NCBI GenBank assembly: GCA_017983695.1
Contig: JAGOAX010000007.1
Span: 186,001-250,000 of the forward strand
Reading direction: 5' to 3'
Length of the DNA stretch: 64,000 nucleotides
Origin: Ferruginibacter sp.
GTDB lineage: Bacteria; Bacteroidota; Bacteroidia; Chitinophagales; Chitinophagaceae
Below, piece by piece: positions 7,967 through 15,504 of the stretch. The notes under the pieces were generated by a model. It ran no database searches. It had not been told where the DNA came from and saw nothing but the letters and a program-made list of their open reading frames with translations. Made by a program: the position numbers and the translations under genes. Every line of letters starts with the position of its first letter. The stretch's first letter is position 1.

Positions 7967-8524
7967 ATGACAAACGACTATACCAAACCAAAAATTGATA
8001 AAAAATATATCGCCGTTTTTGCTATTGCTGTATTTTTATCATGGATACTACACGAATTAGCCCATTGGGCAGCTGGAGAATATTTAGGATATAAAATGGG
8101 TATGACTTTAAATAAGTCCTACCCCATAAGCGGACAGCTTTCAAAAGATTTACATTATCAAATTATAAGTGCCGCCGGGCCAATTTTTACATTGTGCGAA
8201 GCTTTTTTAGTTTTCCTTCTAATGGCACAACGAAAAAGAATTTTATTGTATCCATTTATTTTTACTTGTTTTTACATGCGGCTTTTTGCAACAGTAATCA
8301 GTTTTCGTCATCCAAACGACGAAGCAAGAATTAGTACTGCAATTGGAATTGGCAAATTCACTTTGCCAATTATTATGACAGGTATTTTATTTGCATTACT
8401 ATACAAAGTATCAAAAGCATACAGCTTTAACACTAAATTTAATCTGGCAAATCTGGGTTTGACAATTTTATTTTCTTCATTAATAATTTTGGCAGATATG
8501 TATTTTAAAGTACGAATACTTTGA
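7967..8524 (+). CDS. Putative M50-like zinc metalloprotease, integral membrane
   Basis: A 185-residue membrane protein. The open frame also allows a TTG start at 7931, but the ATG at 7967 (MTNDYTKPKIDKKYIAVFAI) is preferred because it puts the first membrane helix close to the N-terminus. HELAHW (about residues 32-37) inside the first helix is the HExxH zinc motif of site-2-protease-type membrane peptidases. Four or five further hydrophobic segments follow, with ISAAGPIFTLCEAFLVFLLM resembling the second conserved region, though a clear third-ligand Asp motif is not seen. Proteolytic activity is inferred. It is 39 nt downstream of the nuclease gene and may be cotranscribed. Confidence 0.6.
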   Translation: MTNDYTKPKIDKKYIAVFAIAVFLSWILHELAHWAAGEYLGYKMGMTLNKSYPISGQLSKDLHYQIISAAGPIFTLCEAFLVFLLMAQRKRILLYPFIFTCFYMRLFATVISFRHPNDEARISTAIGIGKFTLPIIMTGILFALLYKVSKAYSFNTKFNLANLGLTILFSSLIILADMYFKVRIL

Positions 8525-8595
8525 CTTAAAATAGTCGCAACGATTGGTATTACCCACTACTATAAACCATCCCTCTATTTAACATTTAAACTAAA

Positions 8596-9153
8596 ATGAC
8601 CGCAACCTTTTTTGCCACACCAGCTGAATTTAGAAAATGGTTAAAAGATAACCATAAAAATAAAAGGGAACTATTGGTGGGCTTTTATAAAGTGGGCAGT
8701 GGCAAACCTTCAATAACATGGCCGCAATCTGTTGACCAGGCGCTTTGCTTTGGCTGGATAGATGGTATTAGAAGATCGATTGACAAAGAAAGTTACAGCA
8801 TACGTTTTACACCACGCAAGCCCACAAGTATATGGAGCGCCATCAACATAAAAAAAGTAGAACAACTTACTACAGCCGGTTTGATGACTGCTGCAGGGAA
8901 AAAAGCATTTGCTTTAAGAACAGCAAACAGATCCGGAATTTATTCTCACGAAAAAGAAACAATAAATCTTAACCCTGCTTATGAAAAACAATTTAAAAAG
9001 AATAAAACAGCCTGGAACTTTTTTAATGCACAACCACCATCTTATAAAAAAGTAATGACACATTGGATAATGAATGCAAAGCAGGAAAAAACAAGAATAG
9101 CAAGGCTTGAAAAAACAATACAGGAAAGTGAACAGCAAAGACGGATGCAATAA
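8596..9153 (+). CDS. YdeI/OmpD-associated family protein
   Basis: A 185-residue cytosolic protein matching the YdeI family: FATPAEFRKWLKDNHKNKRE, LLVGFYKVGSGKPSITWPQS, VDQALCFGWIDGIRRSIDKE, YSIRFTPRKPTSIWSAINIK, and a basic helical C-terminus (YKKVMTHWIMNAKQEKTRIA). Full length for the family. YdeI relatives have been linked to antimicrobial-peptide or bacteriocin tolerance, but the molecular function is not established. It is the last of the small same-strand genes; its codon use is closer to the core genes. Confidence 0.88.
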   Translation: MTATFFATPAEFRKWLKDNHKNKRELLVGFYKVGSGKPSITWPQSVDQALCFGWIDGIRRSIDKESYSIRFTPRKPTSIWSAINIKKVEQLTTAGLMTAAGKKAFALRTANRSGIYSHEKETINLNPAYEKQFKKNKTAWNFFNAQPPSYKKVMTHWIMNAKQEKTRIARLEKTIQESEQQRRMQ

Positions 9154-9249
9154 AATTAAAACATAAAAAATTGCTGACAAAAAAACACCATTTTAAATAC
9201 CAAACCATTTTTCTTTTCGTTTTATATTAACATACTGTTGATAAGTAAA

Positions 9250-9283
9250 TTTGCCATGTATCAATTACAATTCGTTAAATTTG
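9250..9283 (+). promoter_or_regulatory. Candidate phoH promoter
   Basis: TTTG (9250-9253), a 22-nt spacer and TAAATTTG (9276-9283) fit the Bacteroidota -33/-7 pattern. A second exact TAAATTTG overlaps the -33 element at 9246-9253. The leader to the TTG start at 9392 would be about 100 nt. Nothing else is recognised in the 238-bp gap before phoH. Confidence 0.4.
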
Positions 9284-9391
9284 AAATAGAAGTTCAAAAG
9301 TACCAACGCAATATTTAATTGTAAACTAAGTGCTGCTATGTTTGGTTGTTTTTTTCGCCACAACAAAAACAGTGCGTAAAATTGAAAACCT

Positions 9392-10378
9392 TTGACAGAG
9401 ACGATCATTAACCTCGAAACCGTTAACCCTATTGAGTTTTTTGGAGTAAATAACGGAAAGTTAGACATCTTAAAAAAGAAATTCCCGCTTTTAAAAATCC
9501 TCAGCCGTGGCACACAGATCAAGTTAAGTGGTGCCCCCGAACAGATTGAAGGTGCTAAAGAAAAGATCGATCTTATTCTGCAGTACCTGGAACGTAACGG
9601 ACACATGAGCCCCAATTATTTTGAACAGATACTGGGTGGTGATGATGAACGGGTGGTTGATAATTTTATGGACCGCAACCCCAATGATGTATTGGTGTTT
9701 GGCCCTAATGGAAAAACGGTAAGGGCACGTACTGCCAACCAAAAAAAGATGGTGGAAGCCTGTGATAAAAATGATATCCTGTTTGCCATTGGCCCTGCCG
9801 GTACCGGTAAAACTTATACTGCTGTTGCTTTGGCAGTAAGGGCATTAAAAAATAAAACAGTTAAAAAAATAATTCTTACAAGGCCTGCAGTTGAAGCCGG
9901 TGAAAGCCTTGGTTTTTTACCCGGCGACCTTAAAGAAAAAATTGATCCGTACTTAAGGCCATTGTACGATGCACTGGATGATATGATACCTGCTGATAAA
10001 TTAGGTTATTATATGACCACACGTACTATTGAAATTGCGCCGCTGGCTTATATGAGGGGCCGTACATTGGATAATGCATTCATCATTTTAGATGAAGCAC
10101 AAAACACCAACGACCTGCAGATAAAAATGTTTTTAACCAGGATCGGCCCCAATGCAAAAGCCATTATCACCGGCGATCCTACACAGATCGATCTGCCTAA
10201 AAACCAGCAAAGCGGTTTATTTAAAGCAACCCGTATTTTGAAAAATATTGATGGCATTGCTCATATTGAACTGGATGAAGAAGATGTGGTAAGGCACCGC
10301 CTGGTTAAATCAATTATTAAGGCTTACAATAAAGATGATGTAAGTAAAATGGAAAATGAAAACAAAAAGAATTTGTAG
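9392..10378 (+). CDS. phoH: PhoH family ATPase
   Basis: A 328-residue PhoH-like protein. The N-terminal about 100 residues form a KH-like segment ([20 protein letters not shown]). The ATPase has Walker A GPAGTGKT at about 134-141, the following [20 protein letters not shown], and Walker [11 protein letters not shown] at about 230. The family is a cytosolic P-loop NTPase associated with RNA metabolism; the exact role is unsettled. The start is TTG at 9392: an in-frame stop lies 9 nt upstream and no ATG occurs before the conserved [11 protein letters not shown] segment. A -7-like box for the next gene overlaps its stop codon. Confidence 0.92.
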   Translation: MTETIINLETVNPIEFFGVNNGKLDILKKKFPLLKILSRGTQIKLSGAPEQIEGAKEKIDLILQYLERNGHMSPNYFEQILGGDDERVVDNFMDRNPNDVLVFGPNGKTVRARTANQKKMVEACDKNDILFAIGPAGTGKTYTAVALAVRALKNKTVKKIILTRPAVEAGESLGFLPGDLKEKIDPYLRPLYDALDDMIPADKLGYYMTTRTIEIAPLAYMRGRTLDNAFIILDEAQNTNDLQIKMFLTRIGPNAKAIITGDPTQIDLPKNQQSGLFKATRILKNIDGIAHIELDEEDVVRHRLVKSIIKAYNKDDVSKMENENKKNL

Positions 10379-10383
10379 TTTTG
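10376..10383 (+). promoter_or_regulatory. -7 box overlapping the phoH stop codon
   Basis: TAGTTTTG fits TAnnTTTG. It begins with the phoH TAG and ends 5 nt before the ATG at 10389. If active, the next gene either starts leaderless at 10389 or uses the in-frame ATG at 10425. Confidence 0.3.
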
Positions 10384-10388
10384 TGTAA

Positions 10389-11084
10389 ATGCTTTTTGTA
10401 AAAAATACTAACCTCCGAAATATAATGGGGTGGCTTACAGGCTGCCTCATTTTTTTATGTACTGCCTGTAATAGCAACAGCAATAATTATAATACCGGCA
10501 CAACAACAAAACAGGATTCTCTTAAAGCAGTACAACAAATAACCAACGCTTTATTAAAAATTGATACTGCAAAAAAAACAGTGGCGACCGGCGACCTGGT
10601 GTTAAGAACCGGCAATGATTTTACCAGCGAAAGTTTACGCAGCCTTAACCAGCGGGATAAAACTTATTCGCATTGCGGTATTGCCAGTATTGAAAACGAT
10701 ACCGTATTTGTGTATCATGCTTTGGGCGGAGAGTTTAATCCCGATCAACGCATTTGCAGGGACAGGTTTGAAGATTTTGCAGCCCCGCAAGGTAACCGTG
10801 GCATTGGCATTTACCGCTACGGGCTTACTGCTGCAGAAATAAAAAGCCTGGTGATTACTGTAAAAAACCTGCACGCCATGGGCATTATGTTCGATATGAA
10901 GTTTGACCTGCAAACCAACGACCATATGTATTGCGCCGAGTTTGTGTATAAATCTTACCTGATGGGCACCAACGGAAAACTGCAGTTTAACACCAGCCAT
11001 ATCGGCGATTTTGCATTTATAGGGGTCGATGATTTGTTCCTGCAACCACTTTGCACAGTACAAAAAAAGATTTTATATCAATAA
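10389..11084 (+). CDS. YiiX/YebB-like NlpC/P60 cysteine hydrolase, lipoprotein
   Basis: A 231-residue protein with a lipoprotein signal: basic start (Lys5, Arg10), hydrophobic GWLTGCLIFLCTAC, then NSNSN. The domain is a circularly permuted papain-like (YiiX) fold: TGDLVLRTGNDFTSESLRSL, YSHCGIASIENDTVFVYHAL containing the catalytic His, and MYCAEFVYKSYL containing the nucleophilic Cys late in the chain, as expected for the permuted order. Substrate is likely an amide or ester in the cell envelope, but this is inferred. The start at 10389 is kept over ATG 10425 because it supplies the charged n-region. It sits 10 nt after phoH. Confidence 0.8.
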   Translation: MLFVKNTNLRNIMGWLTGCLIFLCTACNSNSNNYNTGTTTKQDSLKAVQQITNALLKIDTAKKTVATGDLVLRTGNDFTSESLRSLNQRDKTYSHCGIASIENDTVFVYHALGGEFNPDQRICRDRFEDFAAPQGNRGIGIYRYGLTAAEIKSLVITVKNLHAMGIMFDMKFDLQTNDHMYCAEFVYKSYLMGTNGKLQFNTSHIGDFAFIGVDDLFLQPLCTVQKKILYQ

Positions 11085-11108
11085 TAGTTAAAACATGAAA
11101 AATAAAAT

Positions 11109-11116
11109 TATTTTTG
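11109..11116 (+). promoter_or_regulatory. -7 box of the DUF4878-like lipoprotein gene
   Basis: TATTTTTG, an exact TAnnTTTG, 26 nt before the ATG at 11143. No clear -33 TTTG is seen at the usual distance. Confidence 0.35.
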
Positions 11117-11142
11117 AGCCCTAAAACCTAAATTATATAGTT

Positions 11143-11757
11143 ATGAAAAGAATTTTTATGGCGGCAGCGGTTATTACAACCGTATTATTTACGGGTTGTA
11201 ATGCCGGCGGTGGCGACCCCAAAACTGTACTGATGGCTTTTTTTGAAGCCATGAGTAAAAAAGACATTGCCGCTGCAAAAAAGCTGGCAACAAAAGACAG
11301 CGAGCAAATGTTCAGCCTGATGGAAATGGGTATGAAGATGGCAAAAGACAGTAAAGACGCTGATATGGACAAGTTTGATAAAACCAAAATGGAATTTGGC
11401 GAACCAAAAATTGACGGTGATAAAGCTACCGTAGAAGTAAAAGACAAAGAAAAAGGCGAAGCGGTTAATTTTATTTTGAAAAAAGAAAGCGGCGACTGGA
11501 AAGTAGCATTTGATAAAGCATCGATGATGCAGATGGGTGCAGAAAAAATGAAAGAAAAAGGAATGGATGGCGAAGCTGCTATGGACAGCATTAACAGCGG
11601 CCTGGACCAACTGAAAAACATGAACACCGATTCTTTAGCTGATAAAATGAAAGAAGGACTGGACAAAATAAAAGAGATGCAGGAAAAAAATCCTGAGGCA
11701 ATGAAAAAACTTGAAGAAGCAGCAAAGAAAATACAGGAAGACGCCAAAAAGAATTAA
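11143..11757 (+). CDS. DUF4878-like lipoprotein with charged C-terminal tail
   Basis: A 204-residue lipoprotein (MKRIFMAAAVITTVLFTGCN). Residues about 28-125 form an NTF2-like cone of the DUF4878 type: DPKTVLMAFFEAMSKKDIAA, KKLATKDSEQMFSLM, KATVEVKDKEKGEAVNFILK and GDWKVAFDKASMMQMG. The last 75 residues are a lysine/glutamate/methionine-rich helix (MKEGLDKIKEMQEKNPEAMK), probably a coiled coil. Function unknown; anchoring in the periplasm is inferred. A strong terminator follows at 11782-11813. The next lipoprotein (11847) has the same architecture in shorter form. Confidence 0.75.
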   Translation: MKRIFMAAAVITTVLFTGCNAGGGDPKTVLMAFFEAMSKKDIAAAKKLATKDSEQMFSLMEMGMKMAKDSKDADMDKFDKTKMEFGEPKIDGDKATVEVKDKEKGEAVNFILKKESGDWKVAFDKASMMQMGAEKMKEKGMDGEAAMDSINSGLDQLKNMNTDSLADKMKEGLDKIKEMQEKNPEAMKKLEEAAKKIQEDAKKN

Positions 11758-11781
11758 GCAATACTACAATTGTTTTATAAA

Positions 11782-11813
11782 AAGTGCCCCGGAAAAATCG
11801 GGGCGCTTTTTTA
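11782..11813 (+). terminator. Rho-independent terminator after the DUF4878-like gene
   Basis: A 10-bp stem (AAGTGCCCCG / CGGGGCGCTT, one G-T pair), 7-nt loop, followed by a T run. Positioned 25 nt after the stop. Confidence 0.85.
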
Positions 11814-11846
11814 TTTGCCTTATGCCAAAGATGTTTAACTTTAACC

Positions 11847-12254
11847 ATGATTAAAAAACTATTACCTGTCTTTGTATTATATGTACTGCTTTTATCCTGC
11901 AATAACGGTACAAAAAAAGAACCTGTTACCGATATTGATGTAGCCACCACTTTTATAAGAGCTGTACTGAACAATGATTTTAAAACTGCAGAAAAATACC
12001 TGCTGGTTGATGAAACCAACAAACAGTATTTTGAAACCTTTCGACGTCAATACCAATCAAAGGAAAAAGCAGAACTGGAAAATTATAAAGCTGCCGACAT
12101 TAGAATCTACGAAATAAACCCCGAAAGCGATTCTGTACACCTGGTGAACTACAGCAACTCCTACAAAGAAGAAATTAAGAATAAATTAAAACTGGTTTGG
12201 GTAAACAGCCAGTGGCGGATTGACCTGAAATATACTTTTGCAGAAAATCAGTAA
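11847..12254 (+). CDS. Small lipoprotein, NTF2-like/DUF4878 type
   Basis: A 135-residue protein starting MIKKLLPVFVLYVLLLSCNN, a classic lipoprotein signal. An upstream in-frame ATG at 11784 is rejected because it lies inside the terminator. The mature part has VATTFIRAVLNNDFKTAEKY, DSVHLVNYSNSYKEEIKNKL and KLVWVNSQWRIDLKYTF, the pattern of a small NTF2-like cone as in DUF4878. TAACTTTA at 11837-11844, a near match to TAnnTTTG, directly precedes the ATG. It may be cotranscribed with crcB, whose ATG is 7 nt downstream. Function unknown. Confidence 0.7.
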   Translation: MIKKLLPVFVLYVLLLSCNNGTKKEPVTDIDVATTFIRAVLNNDFKTAEKYLLVDETNKQYFETFRRQYQSKEKAELENYKAADIRIYEINPESDSVHLVNYSNSYKEEIKNKLKLVWVNSQWRIDLKYTFAENQ

Positions 12255-12260
12255 GTGCTT

Positions 12261-12632
12261 ATGTTCAAAAATTTTCTTTTAGTGGGTTTGGGTGGCGCCA
12301 TAGGTTCTATGTTGCGCTATGCCATTAGTTTACTGGTAACTGTAAAACAATTTCCGTACGGCACGTTTATAGTAAATATTGCAGGCAGTTTTATTATTGG
12401 TGCGGTACTGGCTTTAAGTTTAAAAAACGAATTGTTTTCAAATAACTGGAAAATATTTTTAGCCACAGGCATTTGTGGCGGCTTTACCACCTTCTCTGCT
12501 TTTGCTGCAGAAAATATGGCGCTGTTACAAAGTGGTAAATATGGAATCGCATTTATTTATATAATGGCAAGCCTGTTATTAGGCATTGCTGCAGTTGTAC
12601 TTGGTTTTAAACTCATCACTCCAAACTCATAA
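12261..12632 (+). CDS. crcB: Fluoride efflux channel CrcB/Fluc
   Basis: A 123-residue four-helix membrane protein. Hallmarks are LVGLGGAIGSMLRYAIS, FPYGTFIVNIAGSFIIGAVL and the signature GICGGFTTFSAFAAE containing the Na+/fluoride pathway TFS. Fluc channels are dual-topology dimers that export fluoride. The ATG at 12261 is chosen over GTG 12255 because it gives the usual N-terminus. No fluoride riboswitch is seen upstream; the gene is tightly packed after a lipoprotein gene and before ppa, suggesting an operon. Coupling to ppa is sensible because fluoride inhibits pyrophosphatase. Confidence 0.95.
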   Translation: MFKNFLLVGLGGAIGSMLRYAISLLVTVKQFPYGTFIVNIAGSFIIGAVLALSLKNELFSNNWKIFLATGICGGFTTFSAFAAENMALLQSGKYGIAFIYIMASLLLGIAAVVLGFKLITPNS

Positions 12633-12635
12633 TTT

Positions 12636-13175
12636 ATGTACGTACTACATCCCTGGCATGGCGCTCATTATGGAAAAAAATCTCCGCAAATTGTAAATGG
12701 CTTAATCGAAATACCACAGGGCAGCAGGGCCAAATACGAGATAGATAAAGAAACGGGATTACTAAAATTAGACCGTGTTATTTATTCCTCTTTTCACTAC
12801 CCGGTTAATTATGGTTTTATTCCTCAAACACTGGGGCATGACGGTGATCCGCTGGATATACTGGTTATGTGCAGCGAAAGCATTCAATCGCTTTGTTTGG
12901 TAGAGGCAACAGTTATTGGCAATATGCAGATGATTGATAATGGCGAAAAAGATGATAAGATTATTGCAGTAGCTACAAAAGACCCCGGCGTAAATTATAT
13001 TACTGATGTAGATGAACTGCCCAAACATTTTATTGCAGTATTAAGAAACTATTTTGAAAATTATAAAGTGCTGGAAAATAAAATAGTTGAGATTGATGAG
13101 TTTCAGCATAAAGATGCGGCATACAAAGTAATTGATGAAGCTATTGAGTATTACAAAGAAAAATTCCCCAAATGA
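12636..13175 (+). CDS. ppa: Inorganic pyrophosphatase (family I)
   Basis: A 179-residue family I soluble pyrophosphatase, which hydrolyses PPi to two phosphates in the cytosol and drives biosynthetic reactions. Visible features: GSRAKYEIDKETGLLKLDRV, HYPVNYGFIPQTLGHDGDPLDILV with the metal-binding aspartates (signature D-G-D-P-L-D), and KDPGVNYITDVDELPKHF. Length is typical of bacterial enzymes. The gene is 3 nt after crcB and its stop overlaps the TSUP start (ATGA), so translation is probably coupled. Confidence 0.96.
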   Translation: MYVLHPWHGAHYGKKSPQIVNGLIEIPQGSRAKYEIDKETGLLKLDRVIYSSFHYPVNYGFIPQTLGHDGDPLDILVMCSESIQSLCLVEATVIGNMQMIDNGEKDDKIIAVATKDPGVNYITDVDELPKHFIAVLRNYFENYKVLENKIVEIDEFQHKDAAYKVIDEAIEYYKEKFPK

Positions 13176-13639
13176 CCATTAAAAATAAAAATATGGACAT
13201 ACAAACTATTCTCATCATTATAATGGTTGGCATTGCCGCTGGTATTTTAGGCGGCCTTGTTGGCGTAGGCGGTGGCATTATAATTGTGCCTGCACTGGTA
13301 TATTTTATTGGCTTTAGCCAAAAAACTGCACAGGGTACATCATTGGGTTTAATTATGTTACCCGTAGGTATTTTGGGTGTATTGCAATATTACAAACAGG
13401 GCCATGTTGATTTTAAAGTAGTAGGTATTTTAGCCGTAGGTTTTTTAATAGGCAGTTTTTTTGGCAGCAAGGTTGCATTAAGCCTTCCGCAGGAAACTGT
13501 AAAAAAAATATTTGCCGTACTGATGATCCTTATCGCTATTAAAATGTTATTCTTTGATAAAGAAGTAAAAGTTGCTGAGCATACTACCACTACAGAAAAA
13601 ACTGTGACCACAAAAATTTCTTCCGGTAATGATGGTTGA
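13172..13639 (+). CDS. TSUP (TauE/SafE) family transporter, half-size
   Basis: A 155-residue membrane protein, the single-domain size common in Bacteroidota and about half of the usual 250-residue TauE/SafE proteins. Four hydrophobic helices are visible, with the family signature GILGGLVGVGGGIIIVPALV near residues 26-45, then GTSLGLIMLPVGILGVLQYY, VGILAVGFLIGSFFGSKVAL and KKIFAVLMILIAIKMLFF. A Thr-rich tail follows. The family moves sulfite, organosulfonates or other anions; the substrate is unknown and dimerisation is likely. The start overlaps the ppa stop by 4 nt; an alternative ATG is at 13193. Confidence 0.85.
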   Translation: MTIKNKNMDIQTILIIIMVGIAAGILGGLVGVGGGIIIVPALVYFIGFSQKTAQGTSLGLIMLPVGILGVLQYYKQGHVDFKVVGILAVGFLIGSFFGSKVALSLPQETVKKIFAVLMILIAIKMLFFDKEVKVAEHTTTTEKTVTTKISSGNDG

Positions 13640-13640
13640 C

Positions 13641-13658
13641 CTGCCTGCCGGCAGGCAG
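13641..13658. terminator. Perfect 18-bp palindrome between convergent genes
   Basis: CTGCCTGCCGGCAGGCAG is a perfect inverted repeat lying exactly in the 20-bp gap between the TSUP and NlpC/P60 stop codons. It probably ends transcription from both sides; there is no strong T run on the plus side beyond TTTAAAAA. Confidence 0.6.
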
Positions 13659-13659
13659 T

Positions 13660-14430
13660 TTAAAAATATCTTTTTATTATCCGCAGCTTGTGTGTTCTTT
13701 CGCCGGTATCAACATTTACTATACCCTGGTTATCTATTTTATCTATCCTCACTTTTCCCGAGGCATGAATGATCTCGTGTTCATTTAATAAAATACCCAC
13801 ATGAATGATCTCACCAGCGTCATCATCAAAAAAAGCCAGGTCGCCGCAACGGGCCTGCTGTAAAAAAATAACAGTTTCGCCCTGTGTAGCCTGGTGCTGT
13901 GCATCACGTAACAAAGGGTAGTTTAAAAACTTAAATACCATTTGTGCAAAGCCGCTGCAATCTATACCGAATACCGATCGGCCACCCCACAAATACGCTG
14001 TGTTTAAAAATGTAAATGCAATTTGCTGAATGGTTGCTGCATCTCTTTTTATTTTTGCAGGCTTCCACACTTCGCCGCTGAATTCAACTTCATTTTTATC
14101 CCATACTATTTTACCGTTCTTTATTGCAGTCAACGAACTGCCAAACGGCACCATCATCACCTGTTCATTATAATCCAGTTCATTTATCCATCCGGCTGCC
14201 AATACCTGTTCGGGACCATTGTACACTGCATCACTTATTTTTTGCACCTGCGCTAACTGGCACCAGCCCGAATAGGCATCTGCCTTACACACAATATGTA
14301 TCCACCCGTTGTTGCCGGTATCAATAACTGCACAGTATTCGCCAAATAATAACTGGCTTACCATTTCAGCTTTGTGATCCGGCTGCATACGCAGGGGTGC
14401 AACGGGCACACAACAAACAGCGTAACTCAT
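13660..14430 (-). CDS. C40 (NlpC/P60) peptidase with N-terminal SH3 domains
   Basis: A 256-residue protein. Residues 1-125 are bacterial SH3-like (VAPLRMQPDHKAEMVSQLLF, GNNGWIHIVCKADAYSGWCQ). The C-terminal NlpC/P60 domain has AYLWGGRSVFGIDCSGFAQM (nucleophile Cys158), EIIHVGILLNEHEIIHASG (His210 as the likely catalytic His) and RCGDLAFFDD. The family cleaves gamma-D-glutamyl-diamino acid bonds in peptidoglycan stem peptides. No signal peptide is seen, so a cytosolic muropeptide-recycling role (as for YkfC-like enzymes) is possible. Convergent with the TSUP gene across a palindrome. Confidence 0.9.
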   Translation of the reverse strand: MSYAVCCVPVAPLRMQPDHKAEMVSQLLFGEYCAVIDTGNNGWIHIVCKADAYSGWCQLAQVQKISDAVYNGPEQVLAAGWINELDYNEQVMMVPFGSSLTAIKNGKIVWDKNEVEFSGEVWKPAKIKRDAATIQQIAFTFLNTAYLWGGRSVFGIDCSGFAQMVFKFLNYPLLRDAQHQATQGETVIFLQQARCGDLAFFDDDAGEIIHVGILLNEHEIIHASGKVRIDKIDNQGIVNVDTGERTHKLRIIKRYF

Positions 14431-14512
14431 AAATACAATTTACGTTTAGCTAAAATTATGGAATTTCAAGTATGTTTACATCTAAATAAAAGAAAACTTA
14501 CTGTAGCCAATT

Positions 14513-15073
14513 TTGAAACCCGGCAAATACAACCATATTGACGATAATGAATTGCTGCAACGCTTTTATGCCGACCATGATAATGAATGGCTGGGCATAC
14601 TGCTGCAACGCTATACCATGTTATTACTGGGTGTATGCATGAAGTATTTAAAAAATGAGGAAGATGCCAAAGACAGTGTACAACAGGTTTTTTTGAAAGC
14701 TATACATGAACTGCACAAGTATAAAGTGGATTATTTTAAAAGCTGGATATACATGGTGGCCAAAAACCACTGCCTGATGAAGTTGAGGGATAAAGGAAAA
14801 TATACGGCAGAGATAAATGAACATTTAATGGCTACTCCCGATGAAACAACAGATAAAAATAATTATATTGAAAAAGACAGGGCCCTTACCGATATGGCAC
14901 AGGCTTTAACACAACTGAATAAAGAGCAGCAACTATGTGTAACTTTGTTCTATCTTGAAAAGAAGAGTTACCAGGAGATTGTAGCACAAACTAATTTTTC
15001 TTTACTGCAGGTAAAGAGCCATATTCAAAACGGGAAAAGAAATTTAAAAATTTTACTTGAAAAAAGACCATAG
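14513..15073 (+). CDS. RNA polymerase sigma factor, sigma-70/ECF type
   Basis: A 186-residue ECF-type sigma factor. Region 2 is LLGVCMKYLKNEEDAKDSVQ, QVFLKAIHELHKYKVDYFKS and WIYMVAKNHCLMKLRDKGKY; region 4 is LNKEQQLCVTLFYLEKKSYQ, EIVAQTNFSLLQVKSHIQNG and KRNLKILLEKR. The start is TTG at 14513 (MKPGKYNHIDDNELL), which fits the family N-terminus; no in-frame ATG is available nearby. The next gene, 14 nt downstream, encodes a single-pass membrane protein that is the probable anti-sigma partner. Confidence 0.9.
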   Translation: MKPGKYNHIDDNELLQRFYADHDNEWLGILLQRYTMLLLGVCMKYLKNEEDAKDSVQQVFLKAIHELHKYKVDYFKSWIYMVAKNHCLMKLRDKGKYTAEINEHLMATPDETTDKNNYIEKDRALTDMAQALTQLNKEQQLCVTLFYLEKKSYQEIVAQTNFSLLQVKSHIQNGKRNLKILLEKRP

Positions 15074-15087
15074 ACTTTTATGAAATA

Positions 15088-15504
15088 ATGAGCGACGATT
15101 TAAAAAACATATTGAACAACAGTAATAAAGATATTGATAATCAAAAGCTGATGGATTATCTCAGCCAACAGTTATCAAACCAGGAAAGCCATGAGCTGGA
15201 AAAGATGATGGCCGAAGATGAATTTATTAATGATGCTGTGGAAGGACTGGAACAATTCAGCAATAAAAAAAATATGGCAGTTTCTGTTGAACACTTAAAC
15301 AGCGAACTGCAAAAACAAATAGCCAAAAAGAAAAGCCGTAAAGAAAAACGCAGATTAAAAGACCAGCCCGGAATTTATTTTACTATTATACTTTTATTGC
15401 TGTTGATAATTATCAGCTATGTGCTTGTAAAAAAATACAATGCCAACCAACAACCCTTACCAAAGCCTGCACAAACAGCCTTGCTTACAATGGCACATGA
15501 ATAG
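15088..15504 (+). CDS. Single-pass membrane protein, probable anti-sigma partner
   Basis: A 138-residue protein. Residues 1-90 are cytosolic and helical (NQKLMDYLSQQLSNQESHEL, EKMMAEDEFINDAVEGLEQF), resembling the zinc-less anti-sigma N-terminal domains that accompany Bacteroidota ECF sigma factors. Next come a very basic stretch (KKKSRKEKRRLK) and one membrane helix (YFTIILLLLLIIISYVLV, about 97-114), then a short outer tail. Position directly after the sigma gene supports the role, which is inferred. Its 3' end overlaps the convergent histidine kinase gene by 20 bp. Confidence 0.65.
   Translation: MSDDLKNILNNSNKDIDNQKLMDYLSQQLSNQESHELEKMMAEDEFINDAVEGLEQFSNKKNMAVSVEHLNSELQKQIAKKKSRKEKRRLKDQPGIYFTIILLLLLIIISYVLVKKYNANQQPLPKPAQTALLTMAHE

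Noticed and set aside
11133..11747. Long antisense reading frame opposite the DUF4878-like lipoprotein gene
   Set aside because: It mirrors a well-supported lipoprotein gene with a promoter, lipobox and terminator; its hydrophobic Ser/Phe composition is what the reverse of a Lys/Glu/Met-rich gene gives.
12255..12632. Fluoride riboswitch in front of crcB
   Set aside because: The gap before crcB is only 6 nt and the aptamer consensus is not seen in or before the preceding gene.
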